Shown one piece after another: positions 52,608 through 61,187 of a stretch of DNA of 64,000 bases. Every line of letters begins with the position of its first letter. Positions within the stretch are counted from its first letter, which is position 1. The position numbers and the translations under genes were made by a program. The notes below the pieces were generated by a model, which was given only the letters and a program-made list of their open reading frames with translations, did not search any database and was not told where the DNA came from. This DNA comes from Methylacidimicrobium sp. B4 (GTDB lineage: Bacteria; Verrucomicrobiota; Verrucomicrobiia; Methylacidiphilales; Methylacidiphilaceae), in contig NZ_CP066203.1 of assembly GCF_017310545.1 (NCBI RefSeq), forward strand, positions 682,001 through 746,000, read 5' to 3'.

Positions 52608-53786
52608 ATGGACCCGTCTCCCTGGATGACCGAAAGCGTCCTCGAGTCCGCACGCTCCCTCGGGGAAGCTTGCTGGCTCGCCACTCTCCTCGGACGCTTT
52701 ACATTCTGGAACCCGATCGAGCGGGCCCTCCGGGATCGACTACCGCCCAATGCCGCCCTCTCGACGGAAAGGGCCATCGTCGGCTTCCTCGCGGTCGGAG
52801 CCATCCCCGTGCTAGGCTCCCTTCTCCCGGCGCTGGGAAGAAGCCCAGCCCCGGCCACCTTCGGTGCCTTCCTGGGCGGTCTCTTCGGCCTCGGCTTTCT
52901 TTTGTCCTTGCCCTTGCGGAGGCCGACGATTCCCTGGTCCGGGCTCCCCTGGACGCTCTGGGCCCTGCTGGCCGGCACCCTTCTTCTCGATCCCGCCGGG
53001 AAACCGGCTACCCCCCTCGGGCCGGAAGCACCCCTGCTCTGGAGGGTTCTCGTCCGGCTCCTTCTCCTTTCGCTCTCCTTGTGGATGGCCACCCTCCTCG
53101 CCGAGCTGCTGATCCTGACCCCGGTCCTTGCGCGAACCGGCAGGCGCGATCCCTTCATCCTCCTCCTCGGAACCGGGTCGCTGGTGAACAGCTATGCGAT
53201 CACTCTCTTCGGCATGAGCGGCCTCGGCCTGGTCTGGCTGCTCCTCTTCCATCCCCTCTCCTCCTCTTCCGGCCCTTCCGGTTCGCTTCGGGAGGGGATC
53301 GGGGCGTTCTCGCTCTTCGCCCTCCTTCTCCGATCCTTCCATCAGATCTTGGCCGAGCCGGCGGCCACAGCCGTGCTGATGCGTCCCCGGGCCCGCCGCT
53401 CTCGCGACGCCCAATCCGGGGCCCCGTCTGCCTGCCGCCTCCCCTTGACCACGCATGCACTCGAGCTCTTCGCCGTTACGGGGACGCTCGTGGCGGGGAA
53501 CTTCCTGGCCGCCCGCCCGCTGGCCGGCGTGCCTTCGGTTCTGGCATTCCGCCCGACCGACCTTCTGCTTCTGCCCCTGCTCGCACTCGTAGCCGCCGGA
53601 GGCCATCGGCTCTTTCACTTTAGCCGGCAGCTCGTCCAGGCCTGCCTCGATCTACCTCGGGAGGAAAACCCCGACCGGGTACCGCCGGTCCTGGTCCTGC
53701 TCGGGCTACGCCAATGGCTCTGGGCGGGAGGACTCTTTTCCCTGGGTGCGGTGGCGATCGTCACCATGGCGAGCCACCTCCGTTGA
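52608..53786 (+). CDS. multi-pass membrane protein of unknown function
   Basis: 392 residues with eight to ten hydrophobic helices. No conserved catalytic motif recognised. It lies 46 bases after the response-regulator gene on the same strand, so it may be regulated with that pair. A central basic stretch (MRPRARRSRDAQSGAP) would be a cytoplasmic loop. No homolog recognised. Confidence 0.6.
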   Translation: MDPSPWMTESVLESARSLGEACWLATLLGRFTFWNPIERALRDRLPPNAALSTERAIVGFLAVGAIPVLGSLLPALGRSPAPATFGAFLGGLFGLGFLLSLPLRRPTIPWSGLPWTLWALLAGTLLLDPAGKPATPLGPEAPLLWRVLVRLLLLSLSLWMATLLAELLILTPVLARTGRRDPFILLLGTGSLVNSYAITLFGMSGLGLVWLLLFHPLSSSSGPSGSLREGIGAFSLFALLLRSFHQILAEPAATAVLMRPRARRSRDAQSGAPSACRLPLTTHALELFAVTGTLVAGNFLAARPLAGVPSVLAFRPTDLLLLPLLALVAAGGHRLFHFSRQLVQACLDLPREENPDRVPPVLVLLGLRQWLWAGGLFSLGAVAIVTMASHLR

Positions 53787-53881
53787 ATGCGAAAGACCTC
53801 GCGGACGCCTTTCGCGCTTGCCGCTCCCGCCCGGTTCTGCTTTGCTCCTCCCGTAAGCGCGCGCACAAGCATCGGCCGCCC

Positions 53882-53953
53882 GACCCCATTGTGTAGTGGT
53901 TAGCACCCCACCCTTTCAAGGTGGTAGCACGGGTTCGAATCCCGTTGGGGTCG
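53882..53953 (+). tRNA. tRNA-Glu (TTC)
   Basis: Acceptor GACCCCA pairs with TGGGGTC, discriminator G. The anticodon stem CCACC/GGTGG closes loop CTTTCAA with anticodon TTC, and the T loop carries GGTTCGAATCC. No encoded CCA. Confidence 0.95.
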
Positions 53954-53971
53954 CCATTCCCCGGCAACCAT

Positions 53972-54571
53972 TCAACCTTTCGGTCCGTCGACCGTGACGT
54001 CGAGATCCTTGACCAAGCCATCGGCCAGGGAGTAGACCCAGCCGTGGATGGAGACCACCTGTCCGCGCGCCCAGGCCTCCTGGAGGAAGATGTCGGAGGC
54101 CACATTGCGCACCTGGCGGATCACGTTGAGCTCGCAGAGCCGATGGAGGCGGGATTGAGAATCGGGAATGGCCTCGATCTCCTCCCGGTGATCTCTCCAG
54201 ACCTCGCGGATCGGATGGAGCCAGTGGTCGACCAGGCCTCGGCGCTGCCCGTCCACGGCCGCACTCACCCCGCCGCACCCGTAGTGGCCGACGACCAGGA
54301 CGTGCTCCACACGGAGGACGTCGACCGCATACTGGAGCACGGAAAGGTAGTTTGCGTCCTGTGGAGGGGCCAAGTTGGCGACGTTCCGGTGCACGAAGAG
54401 CTCGCCCGGTCCCAGGCCGATGATCTCGTTGGCCGGCACCCGGCTGTCGGCGCAGCCGATCCAGAGGCATTTCGGAGACTGCTGCCCAACGAGCCGCCGG
54501 AAGAAGCCGGGGTCGCGGGCCACCATCCGCCGCGCCCAGGCCCGATTGTTCGCTTTGAGCTCTTCGATCAT
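53972..54571 (-). CDS. can: beta-carbonic anhydrase
   Basis: 199 residues. Interconverts CO2 and bicarbonate. Zinc ligands are in CLWIGCADSRVPANEI (Cys, Asp) and VVGHYGCGGV (His, Cys); VHRNVANLA is also typical. It could support RuBisCO or pH balance in an acidophile. The start overlaps the stop of the flavin-oxidoreductase gene (ATGA). Confidence 0.94.
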   Translation of the reverse strand: MIEELKANNRAWARRMVARDPGFFRRLVGQQSPKCLWIGCADSRVPANEIIGLGPGELFVHRNVANLAPPQDANYLSVLQYAVDVLRVEHVLVVGHYGCGGVSAAVDGQRRGLVDHWLHPIREVWRDHREEIEAIPDSQSRLHRLCELNVIRQVRNVASDIFLQEAWARGQVVSIHGWVYSLADGLVKDLDVTVDGPKG

Positions 54572-55692
54572 GTCTGGCTCCGCCCGAAGGCATCGAGCGT
54601 CGGGTAGTCGGTGTAGCCTTTTTCCCCGCCGCCATAGAAGGTCGCGGGATCGGGCGCATGGAGCGGAGCTCCCCGGCGGAATCGCTCCGGCAGGTCGGGA
54701 TTGGCCAGGAAGAGCTTGCCGAAGGCGATCGCATCTGCGATCCCCGCAGCGATCGCCGCCTCGGCACGGGCGGCGGTATAATTTCCGCAGAAGGTCAAAA
54801 CCGCAGAAAAGGCCCTGCGCAGCGCACCCCTCTCCTCGTCGGTGAGCGGCGAACCGCCCGCCCAGTCGGGCTCCGCGATATGGAGATAGGCGATCTTTCG
54901 CCTGTCGAGCTCGGCTGCGACGTAGAGCGAGGTCTCCCAGCTCCCTTCGACGCTCATATCCGAGAAGACCCCATTGGGGGAAAGCCGGACCCCGATCCGC
55001 TCGCGACCGATCGCTTCGGCGGCCGCATCGACGACTTCGAGCAGGAATCGCGCCCGGTTCGGGAGCGAGCCCCCATATTCGTCGCGGCGCTGGTTGGCCC
55101 GAAGGTCCAAAAACTGGTTGAGGAGGTAACCATTGGCTCCATGGATCTCGACCAGGTCGAAGCCCGCGCGGCGTGCCCGGAGGGCCGCAGCGGCATATTC
55201 TCCGACGATTCTCCGGATTTCCGGCTGCGAAAGCTCCCGCGGTGTCTCCACTGGCACCTGGGCCGGGGTGCCATCGGCGAGGACGACGAAGCATTCGGTC
55301 TTCTCGGCGCGAATCGGGGAAGGGCCTACGGGTGGCTGGTGGCCTTCCTGGAGGAGAGGATGGGAGACCCGGCCCACGTGCCAGAGCTGCAGCGCCATCC
55401 GTCCCCCGGCGTGGTGGACCGCCTCGACGACCCGGCGCCAGCCCGCTTCCTGCGCGTCGGTGTAGATCCCCGGGGTCCAGGCATATCCCTGCCCTTCCCG
55501 GCTGATCTGGGTGGCCTCGCTGACGATGAGGCCCGCGGAAGCCCGCTGCGCGTAATACCGGGCATTGAGCTCGGTGGGGACGTCTCCGGGCTGCCCCGCC
55601 CGCGATCGCGTCAGGGGAGCCATCCAGATCCGGTTGGGCGTTGGCACCGCTCCCACGGTCAATGGGGAGAAAAGATGAGATAGAGAAGACAT
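54568..55692 (-). CDS. old-yellow-enzyme-type NADH:flavin oxidoreductase / alkene reductase
   Basis: 374 residues. FMN-dependent TIM barrel of the NemA/OYE family. Motifs are RIWMAPLTRSRA (N-terminal FMN site), EIHGANGYLLNQFLDLRANQ, RRDEYGGSLPNRARFLLEVV and AFGKLFLANPDLPERF. Such enzymes reduce activated C=C bonds, nitroesters or quinones. Cotranscribed with the carbonic anhydrase. Confidence 0.92.
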   Translation of the reverse strand: MSSLSHLFSPLTVGAVPTPNRIWMAPLTRSRAGQPGDVPTELNARYYAQRASAGLIVSEATQISREGQGYAWTPGIYTDAQEAGWRRVVEAVHHAGGRMALQLWHVGRVSHPLLQEGHQPPVGPSPIRAEKTECFVVLADGTPAQVPVETPRELSQPEIRRIVGEYAAAALRARRAGFDLVEIHGANGYLLNQFLDLRANQRRDEYGGSLPNRARFLLEVVDAAAEAIGRERIGVRLSPNGVFSDMSVEGSWETSLYVAAELDRRKIAYLHIAEPDWAGGSPLTDEERGALRRAFSAVLTFCGNYTAARAEAAIAAGIADAIAFGKLFLANPDLPERFRRGAPLHAPDPATFYGGGEKGYTDYPTLDAFGRSQT

Positions 55693-55804
55693 GAGGACCT
55701 CCGAGGGTTCAATCGCGACACGCAGTGGCTTGGTAGCGGATTTTCCAGCCCGAGTCGAGCCGCGAGGCGGGCGGATCGCCAGACGATCTGCTATCCTTCG
55801 CCCG

Positions 55805-56662
55805 ATGAGCCAAAAAGCCCCCCGCCTCGACTCCTATTTTGCCCGGATCGGCTACGGCGGCCCGGCGACCGCTTCTCTTGAGACGCTCTGCTCCCTCCAC
55901 GCGCTTCATCCCCAGGCTATTCCGTTCGAGAACCTCGATCCGCTGCTCGGCCGGGTGGTGGCGCTCGACCTCGGCTCGATCGAGCAGAAGCTCGTCCTCG
56001 GGGGCCGCGGAGGCTACTGCTTCGAGCAGAATCTCCTTTTTGCCGAGATCTTGCGCTCTCTCGGATTCCCGGTCACCGGGCTCGCCGGGCGCGTCTGCTG
56101 GAATGTCCCGGAGGGGGCCACGCGGCCGCGCACCCACATGGCGCTTCGGGTCGACCTCGAGCGTCCCTACCTCGTCGACGTCGGCTTCGGCGGGCTCACC
56201 TTCACCGCCCCTCTCTGGCTTGAAACCGGCCTCGTCCAGGAAACATCCCATGAGCCGATGCGCATCGTCCGTTCGGGAGAGGGTCTCTTGACCCAGGTGC
56301 TCCTCCGCGGGGAGTGGCGCTCCCTCTATCACTTCGACCTCCAGCCCCAGCTGCCGGTCGACTACGAGATGGCCAACTGGTATCTCTGCTCCCACCCGGA
56401 GTCGCCCTTCCGGAAGGAGCTGGTGGCGGCCCGGCCCGATGCCGGCCGCCGGTATGCCCTGCGGAACCACGAGCTGACGATCCACCGGCTCGACGGAACG
56501 AGCGAGCGGCGGCGGCTGGCGAGCGGGACCGAGATCCGGCGGGTGCTCGAAGAGGATTTCCGGCTCACCCCGCCCGAAGAGCCGAGACTCGACGATCTCC
56601 TGGAGGCGATAGCCGCAGGTGGGTGCCCCAGCTCCTCCTCCCGATCGGGGAAACCCGGATAG
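55805..56662 (+). CDS. nat: arylamine N-acetyltransferase
   Basis: 285 residues. Catalytic Cys in GGRGGYCFEQN, His in PRTHMALRV and Asp in LVDVGFGG form the NAT triad. N-terminus from ATG 55805 (MSQKAPRLDSYFARIGY). The enzyme transfers acetyl from acetyl-CoA to arylamines or hydrazines. Divergent from the flavin reductase. Confidence 0.92.
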   Translation: MSQKAPRLDSYFARIGYGGPATASLETLCSLHALHPQAIPFENLDPLLGRVVALDLGSIEQKLVLGGRGGYCFEQNLLFAEILRSLGFPVTGLAGRVCWNVPEGATRPRTHMALRVDLERPYLVDVGFGGLTFTAPLWLETGLVQETSHEPMRIVRSGEGLLTQVLLRGEWRSLYHFDLQPQLPVDYEMANWYLCSHPESPFRKELVAARPDAGRRYALRNHELTIHRLDGTSERRRLASGTEIRRVLEEDFRLTPPEEPRLDDLLEAIAAGGCPSSSSRSGKPG

Positions 56663-56729
56663 GGCGAAGGGGACAACGCCCGTAATCTTTCCCCTTTCTC
56701 CGGGTGGCCAAAGAGGGAATCTTCTTTTG

Positions 56730-57248
56730 ATGGCTCGCCCGATGGCCGGCGCTTCCGGTTTCCGGCTCTTTGCCGCTCTTTCCCTGCTCCTTTTCCTCGG
56801 GGCTCCCTCCCTCCCTGCCAAGAGCGGGCGCGCCCTCTTCCTCGAGAACTGCTCGGTCTGCCACGGGTCCCGCGGAGAAGGGCTCGATTCCATCCCGCCT
56901 TTACGGAACTCTCCCTGGGTGACGGGCGATCCGGATCGGCTCATTCACATCGTCTTGAACGGCTACGCCGGGAGGATCCGCGTCGGGGAGGAGGAGTACC
57001 GGGGCCGGATGCCCTCCTGGAGAACGAGGCTCGATGACGATCAGGTGGCTTCCCTCCTCTCCTATCTGCGCTCCGAATGGGGGGGAGAGGAGATCACCGC
57101 CGAAGCGGTCGCGGCCGTTCGCCAGAAGACCAAGGGCGAGCCGACCACGGGAGCCTTTTCCGGCTGCATGGGAGGTCGAGGCGGGATGGGGCACGGACAT
57201 CGCCAGGGAATGGGATGCGGGATGGGAGGCTGCGGCGGCGGGAGATGA
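56730..57248 (+). CDS. periplasmic cytochrome c with Gly/Met/Cys/His-rich tail
   Basis: About 172 residues. Signal peptide FRLFAALSLLLFLGAPSLPA, then a class I monohaem domain: NCSVCHGSRG (CxxCH) and the axial Met in YRGRMPSW. After the haem domain comes a tail of ~30 residues with GCMGGRGGMGHGHRQGMGCG then MGGCGGG, rich in Met, Cys, His and Gly and likely to bind metal, perhaps copper. Electron-transfer partner unknown. It converges with the antiporter gene, 13 bases apart. Confidence 0.85.
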   Translation: MARPMAGASGFRLFAALSLLLFLGAPSLPAKSGRALFLENCSVCHGSRGEGLDSIPPLRNSPWVTGDPDRLIHIVLNGYAGRIRVGEEEYRGRMPSWRTRLDDDQVASLLSYLRSEWGGEEITAEAVAAVRQKTKGEPTTGAFSGCMGGRGGMGHGHRQGMGCGMGGCGGGR

Positions 57249-57261
57249 TCCCCCGGCCCCG

Positions 57262-58656
57262 CTACGGACGGAGCAGCAGCAGGGCGATTGCGGTCGGCAA
57301 CAGCGCTCCCGCGGCCAAGCCGAGAGGGGAGATCCCGTTGGGGAAGTATCGGCTCAAGAGGGCCTGACCCGCCGGGTTGGGAGCGTTGGCGATCACGGTC
57401 AGCCCCCCACAGGCGATCGCTCCGGCCATCACGGCCTGCTTCGAGGATTCCCCCAGATCAGGAACGAGGCTGGCCAGATAGGTCACCAGGGCATTGTCGT
57501 TAAAAGCGGTGATGACCGAGCTGCTGAGCAGGAGGTCAGGTTCGTCGAGCCGCTCGAGGAGCGGGCCGATCCACCAGCTCTGCCGGCTCCCGAGCAGCTC
57601 CAACCCGGCCAGGAAGAAGCCGACCAGCACCGCTTGCCGGAGGGAGACCTCATCCTGGAATGGGCTCGTCACGCGTAGGAAGCCCAGGAAGAGGAGGAGG
57701 CCGCCCACGCAGAGCGCCGGGATGGCCGCGGTCGCCACGATCCAAGCCAGAAAGAGGAGATGGGCGCCGGTGATCCAGGGCGGGACCCGCTCTCCTGCGG
57801 CTTCTTCGGTTTGTCTCCCGCGACGGAGCCCCTCCAAGCGGGCAAGCTCCTTTCGGAAGGCCACGAGGCAAGCCAGGCTCCCCAACACCGTGGCCACCGC
57901 CGCCTTCCATCCAAAGTGAACGAAGAGATATCCGCTCCCCCAGCCCCAGGCCCGCGCGGCCAGGACCACCGGAGGGGCGGCAAAATGCGTCAGGGAGCCA
58001 CCGATCGAGACGTTGACGAAGAGCAGGCCGATGGTCGCATACGAGAGGGCCGGACGCGGACCGAGCGCAAAAAAATGCTTGCCGAGCAAAAGAGCGCTCA
58101 CCGTCATCGCTCCCGGCTCGGTGACGAGGGAGCCCGCCAAGGCGCCCAGGGTCAGAAGGGAAAACCACCAGGCGGAGACTGAGTCCCGGCCGATGGCCGC
58201 AACCCGTCGCAGCAAGCTCTCCAGAAAAAGAAGGATGGGGCGGCTCGAAGCGACCGTCATGACCGCGACGACAAAGATCGCCTCAGCGAAATCCCGGCCC
58301 AGCCCCAAGCGTTCGATCGCACCGCTCCAGCCCTGGACGCCCACCAGGATCCAGAAGAGCGGGATGACCCAGAGGCCGAAGACGACTTCGACCTCGCCCA
58401 GGAGAAGGAGCAGCTCCGCGGCCACCTGCTGCGTCGCCGCCTGCGAGCTCCGACCGGGTTCAAGCGCGTCGGCGCGCGCCAAGCGACGGCTTCCCAGTCG
58501 ATGGAGGGTAGGAGCCAGAAAGGTGTGAACGATCGCCAGGAGGAAGATTCCCGCCTCGACGAGCCGAAGCGGATCCTCCCGGACGGCCTTCCGCAGACAC
58601 TCCGCCAGGGGGAGAGTGCCCGCTCCACTCGCAAGGACCGTAAACCACGCGATCAT
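57262..58656 (-). CDS. putative Na+/H+ antiporter
   Basis: 464 residues, about twelve hydrophobic helices; similar to the putative Na+/H+ antiporter family (Na_H_antiport_2 type). Conserved features visible are LVTEPGAMTVSALLLG, NVSIGGSLTHFAAPPV and SSVITAFNDNALVTYLA. It would exchange cations for protons at the inner membrane. Last gene of the leftward operon, 30 bases after bioA. Confidence 0.8.
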   Translation of the reverse strand: MIAWFTVLASGAGTLPLAECLRKAVREDPLRLVEAGIFLLAIVHTFLAPTLHRLGSRRLARADALEPGRSSQAATQQVAAELLLLLGEVEVVFGLWVIPLFWILVGVQGWSGAIERLGLGRDFAEAIFVVAVMTVASSRPILLFLESLLRRVAAIGRDSVSAWWFSLLTLGALAGSLVTEPGAMTVSALLLGKHFFALGPRPALSYATIGLLFVNVSIGGSLTHFAAPPVVLAARAWGWGSGYLFVHFGWKAAVATVLGSLACLVAFRKELARLEGLRRGRQTEEAAGERVPPWITGAHLLFLAWIVATAAIPALCVGGLLLFLGFLRVTSPFQDEVSLRQAVLVGFFLAGLELLGSRQSWWIGPLLERLDEPDLLLSSSVITAFNDNALVTYLASLVPDLGESSKQAVMAGAIACGGLTVIANAPNPAGQALLSRYFPNGISPLGLAAGALLPTAIALLLLRP

Positions 58657-58686
58657 CGTCTCTTTCCACTCTCTTTTGCTTGGGCG

Positions 58687-60057
58687 TCATGGCAGCTCCT
58701 CCCAGAGCGCCCGCTCGAGCGCGCCCACCATCCCGGCCAGATCGCCGGTCGTGGCACAGAGGGGAGGGATCAGCACGAGGACATCCCCGATGGGCCGCGT
58801 CAAGAGCCCGTGCGCCCGCGCCCGCTCGCAGACCCGGAAGGCCACCTCCCGCTCCGCGGGAAAGGGTGCCCGATCCTCCCGCCGCTCCACAAGCTCAACC
58901 GCCAGCACGAGGCCTTCCTGCCGGACATCCCCCACGTGGGGATGCCGCCAGAACCGCCGGGAAAGGGCGCCCAGGGCCTCCGCGGCCCGGGCGGTCCGCT
59001 CGAAGACCGCTTCCTCCTCGAAGAGCGCGAGCGTCGCCAGGGCCGCCGCGCAGCCGATCGGGTTTGCCGTGTAGCTGTGCCCATGGAGGAAGGCCCGGCC
59101 CTTCCCGCCCGTGAATCCCCCGTAGATTTCTTCTCGCACGAGGGTAGCCGCCAGAGGCGTCATCCCCCCGGACAGCCCCTTGGCCAAGCAGAGCAGGTCG
59201 GGAAAGGCCCCTTCCCTCCGGCAGGCGAGCCACTCCCCCAGCCGGCCGATGCCTGTGAAGACCTCGTCGGCGATCCAGAGGATCCCCCTCTCCCGGCAGA
59301 GGCGGTCGAGCTCGCGGAGGTAACCCTCCGGATGCATCCACATCCCGGCGGCCGCCTGCACCTTGGGCTCGATCACGAGAGCGGCCACCCGATCGCCGTG
59401 GCGATCGAGCGCCTCCTCCAGCGTCCGGACGCACTCCCAGGCGCAGCGGCGGTCGAGCCTCGCATCCCGGCTCCCCGCCGGCGCCCGATTGAAGGGACAG
59501 CGGTAGCAGGCCGGCGGGAGGATCGAGGCCGAAGGGAAGCGCAGCCCCTCGAAGATCCGGTGAAAACGGCTCTGGGCGACGCTCATCGCACCGACGGTGT
59601 CCCCGTGATAGCTCTCCCCAAGGCAGAGAAAGCGATCGCGCTCCGGCTGGCCGTTCTGCTGGAAATATTGCCAGGCGATCTTGACCGCCGCCTCGATCGC
59701 GGTCGCCCCGTCGTCCGAGAAGAAAGCCCGATAGCGCCGACCGCTCTCGCCCGCGGCAATGGCGGAGAGCCTTTCCGCAAGCTCGACCGCCCAGGGATGG
59801 GTCAGCCCGAGAAAGGAGACATGGTCGATCCGATCGAGCTGCTCCCGGATGGCCGCCACCACCCGCGGATGGCGGTGCCCATGGACATTGGTCCAGATCG
59901 AGGCATTGCCATCCCAGTAGCGCCTTCCCTCCTGGTCCCAGAGGTAGGGTCCCTCCCCACGCACGATCACCGGCAGGCGATAGGCGGGGTCCCGCCAGGG
60001 CTGATCGGGGGTGAAGGGATGCCAGACAAAGGCCTTGTCCTGTTCCTCCGCACTCAT
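58687..60057 (-). CDS. bioA: adenosylmethionine-8-amino-7-oxononanoate aminotransferase
   Basis: 456 residues. PLP class III aminotransferase of biotin synthesis, using SAM as amino donor. Motifs are VWHPFTPDQPW, GRRYWDGNASIWTNVHGHRH, LWIADEVFTGIGRLG, LLCLAKGLSGGMTPLAA (PLP Lys) and GHSYTANPIGCAAAL. Overlaps bioF by four bases (ATGA). Confidence 0.95.
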   Translation of the reverse strand: MSAEEQDKAFVWHPFTPDQPWRDPAYRLPVIVRGEGPYLWDQEGRRYWDGNASIWTNVHGHRHPRVVAAIREQLDRIDHVSFLGLTHPWAVELAERLSAIAAGESGRRYRAFFSDDGATAIEAAVKIAWQYFQQNGQPERDRFLCLGESYHGDTVGAMSVAQSRFHRIFEGLRFPSASILPPACYRCPFNRAPAGSRDARLDRRCAWECVRTLEEALDRHGDRVAALVIEPKVQAAAGMWMHPEGYLRELDRLCRERGILWIADEVFTGIGRLGEWLACRREGAFPDLLCLAKGLSGGMTPLAATLVREEIYGGFTGGKGRAFLHGHSYTANPIGCAAALATLALFEEEAVFERTARAAEALGALSRRFWRHPHVGDVRQEGLVLAVELVERREDRAPFPAEREVAFRVCERARAHGLLTRPIGDVLVLIPPLCATTGDLAGMVGALERALWEELP

Positions 60058-61187
60058 CCTTCTTCTCTCGAAAGCTCCGACCGGAGCCTCCGGATCTCTT
60101 CGGGCGTGTGGAACGCGCAGAGCGAGATCCGCAGCCGTGCCTTCCCCTTGGGGACGGTCGGAAATCGGATGGCCGGGGCGAAGATTCCCTTTTCCCGCAG
60201 CCGGGCGGCCACCGCGACCGCCCGCCTCTCCTCCCCATAGATCACGGGGAAGATGGCGGAGCGGTCTCCCTCACCCCCTCCCCAGAGGGCGATGAGCGAT
60301 CGCAGCCGCTCCCGCCGCTTCTCCCCCTCGGCCGAAGTCAGCAGGGCGAGCGCCGCCTGCGCCGCCGCGGCCGCCGGCGGCGGCAGGGCCGTCGAATAGA
60401 CGAAGGAGCGCGACCGGTTGACCAGGAGCTCGACGAGCTCCCGGTCCCCGGCGACAAACCCGCCCCCCGATCCCAACGCCTTGGAAAGAGTCCCCAGCTC
60501 CACCTCGACCTGGCCTTCCAGGCCGAGCGCCTCGATGAGCCCTGCCCCGGTTCCTCCAAAGATTCCCTCGGCATGGGCTTCGTCCACCAGGCACCAGGCC
60601 CGATGCCTCTCCTTCACGGCGACCAGCTCCCGCAAGGGAGCGGTGTCTCCGTCCATGGAGAAGACGGATTCTGTGACCAAAAGCACCCGCCGAAACTTCG
60701 CCCTCATCCGGAGCAAGATCGCTTCGAGCGCGGCGAGATCGTTGTGGGGGAAGACGCGCACCGTCGCCTTGCTGGCGCGCGCCCCGTCGATCAGCGACGC
60801 ATGGCTCAGCCGGTCGAGGAGGACCAGATCCCCCCTCCCCACCAGGGCGGGAATCGTTCCGGCCGCCGCCGCGTAGCCGCTTGAGAAGACCAGGGCCGCC
60901 TCGCGGCGCTTCCAGGATGCGAGACGGGTTTCGAGCTCGCGATGAAGAGCCGCGTCGGGACAGAGCAGCCGGGAGGCGCCGGCCCCCGACCCCTGCTCGC
61001 GGAATGCCCGGCAGCCCGCCTCGATCACCTCCGGATGGCGGGCGAGGCCGAGGTAGTCGCTCGAGGCAAAGTGGATCCAGGGCCCCGCCGCTCTCACACC
61101 CCCTGGCTGCGGCAGGGAACGGAGCAGGCCCGCTTCGGCGAGCCCTTTGAGCTCCGTCTGGAGCTCCCCGCGAAATTCCGCGCTCAC
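60054..61187 (-). CDS. bioF: 8-amino-7-oxononanoate synthase
   Basis: 377 residues from GTG 61187, which overlaps the stop of the amidohydrolase gene (GTGA). PLP alpha-oxoamine synthase joining pimeloyl-thioester and alanine. Motifs are SSDYLGLARHPEV, LLDRLSHASLIDG, LVDEAHAEGIFG and LGTLSKALGSGGGFVAG (PLP Lys). Upstream of bioA; bioB, bioC and bioD are elsewhere. Confidence 0.93.
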   Translation of the reverse strand: MSAEFRGELQTELKGLAEAGLLRSLPQPGGVRAAGPWIHFASSDYLGLARHPEVIEAGCRAFREQGSGAGASRLLCPDAALHRELETRLASWKRREAALVFSSGYAAAAGTIPALVGRGDLVLLDRLSHASLIDGARASKATVRVFPHNDLAALEAILLRMRAKFRRVLLVTESVFSMDGDTAPLRELVAVKERHRAWCLVDEAHAEGIFGGTGAGLIEALGLEGQVEVELGTLSKALGSGGGFVAGDRELVELLVNRSRSFVYSTALPPPAAAAAQAALALLTSAEGEKRRERLRSLIALWGGGEGDRSAIFPVIYGEERRAVAVAARLREKGIFAPAIRFPTVPKGKARLRISLCAFHTPEEIRRLRSELSREEG

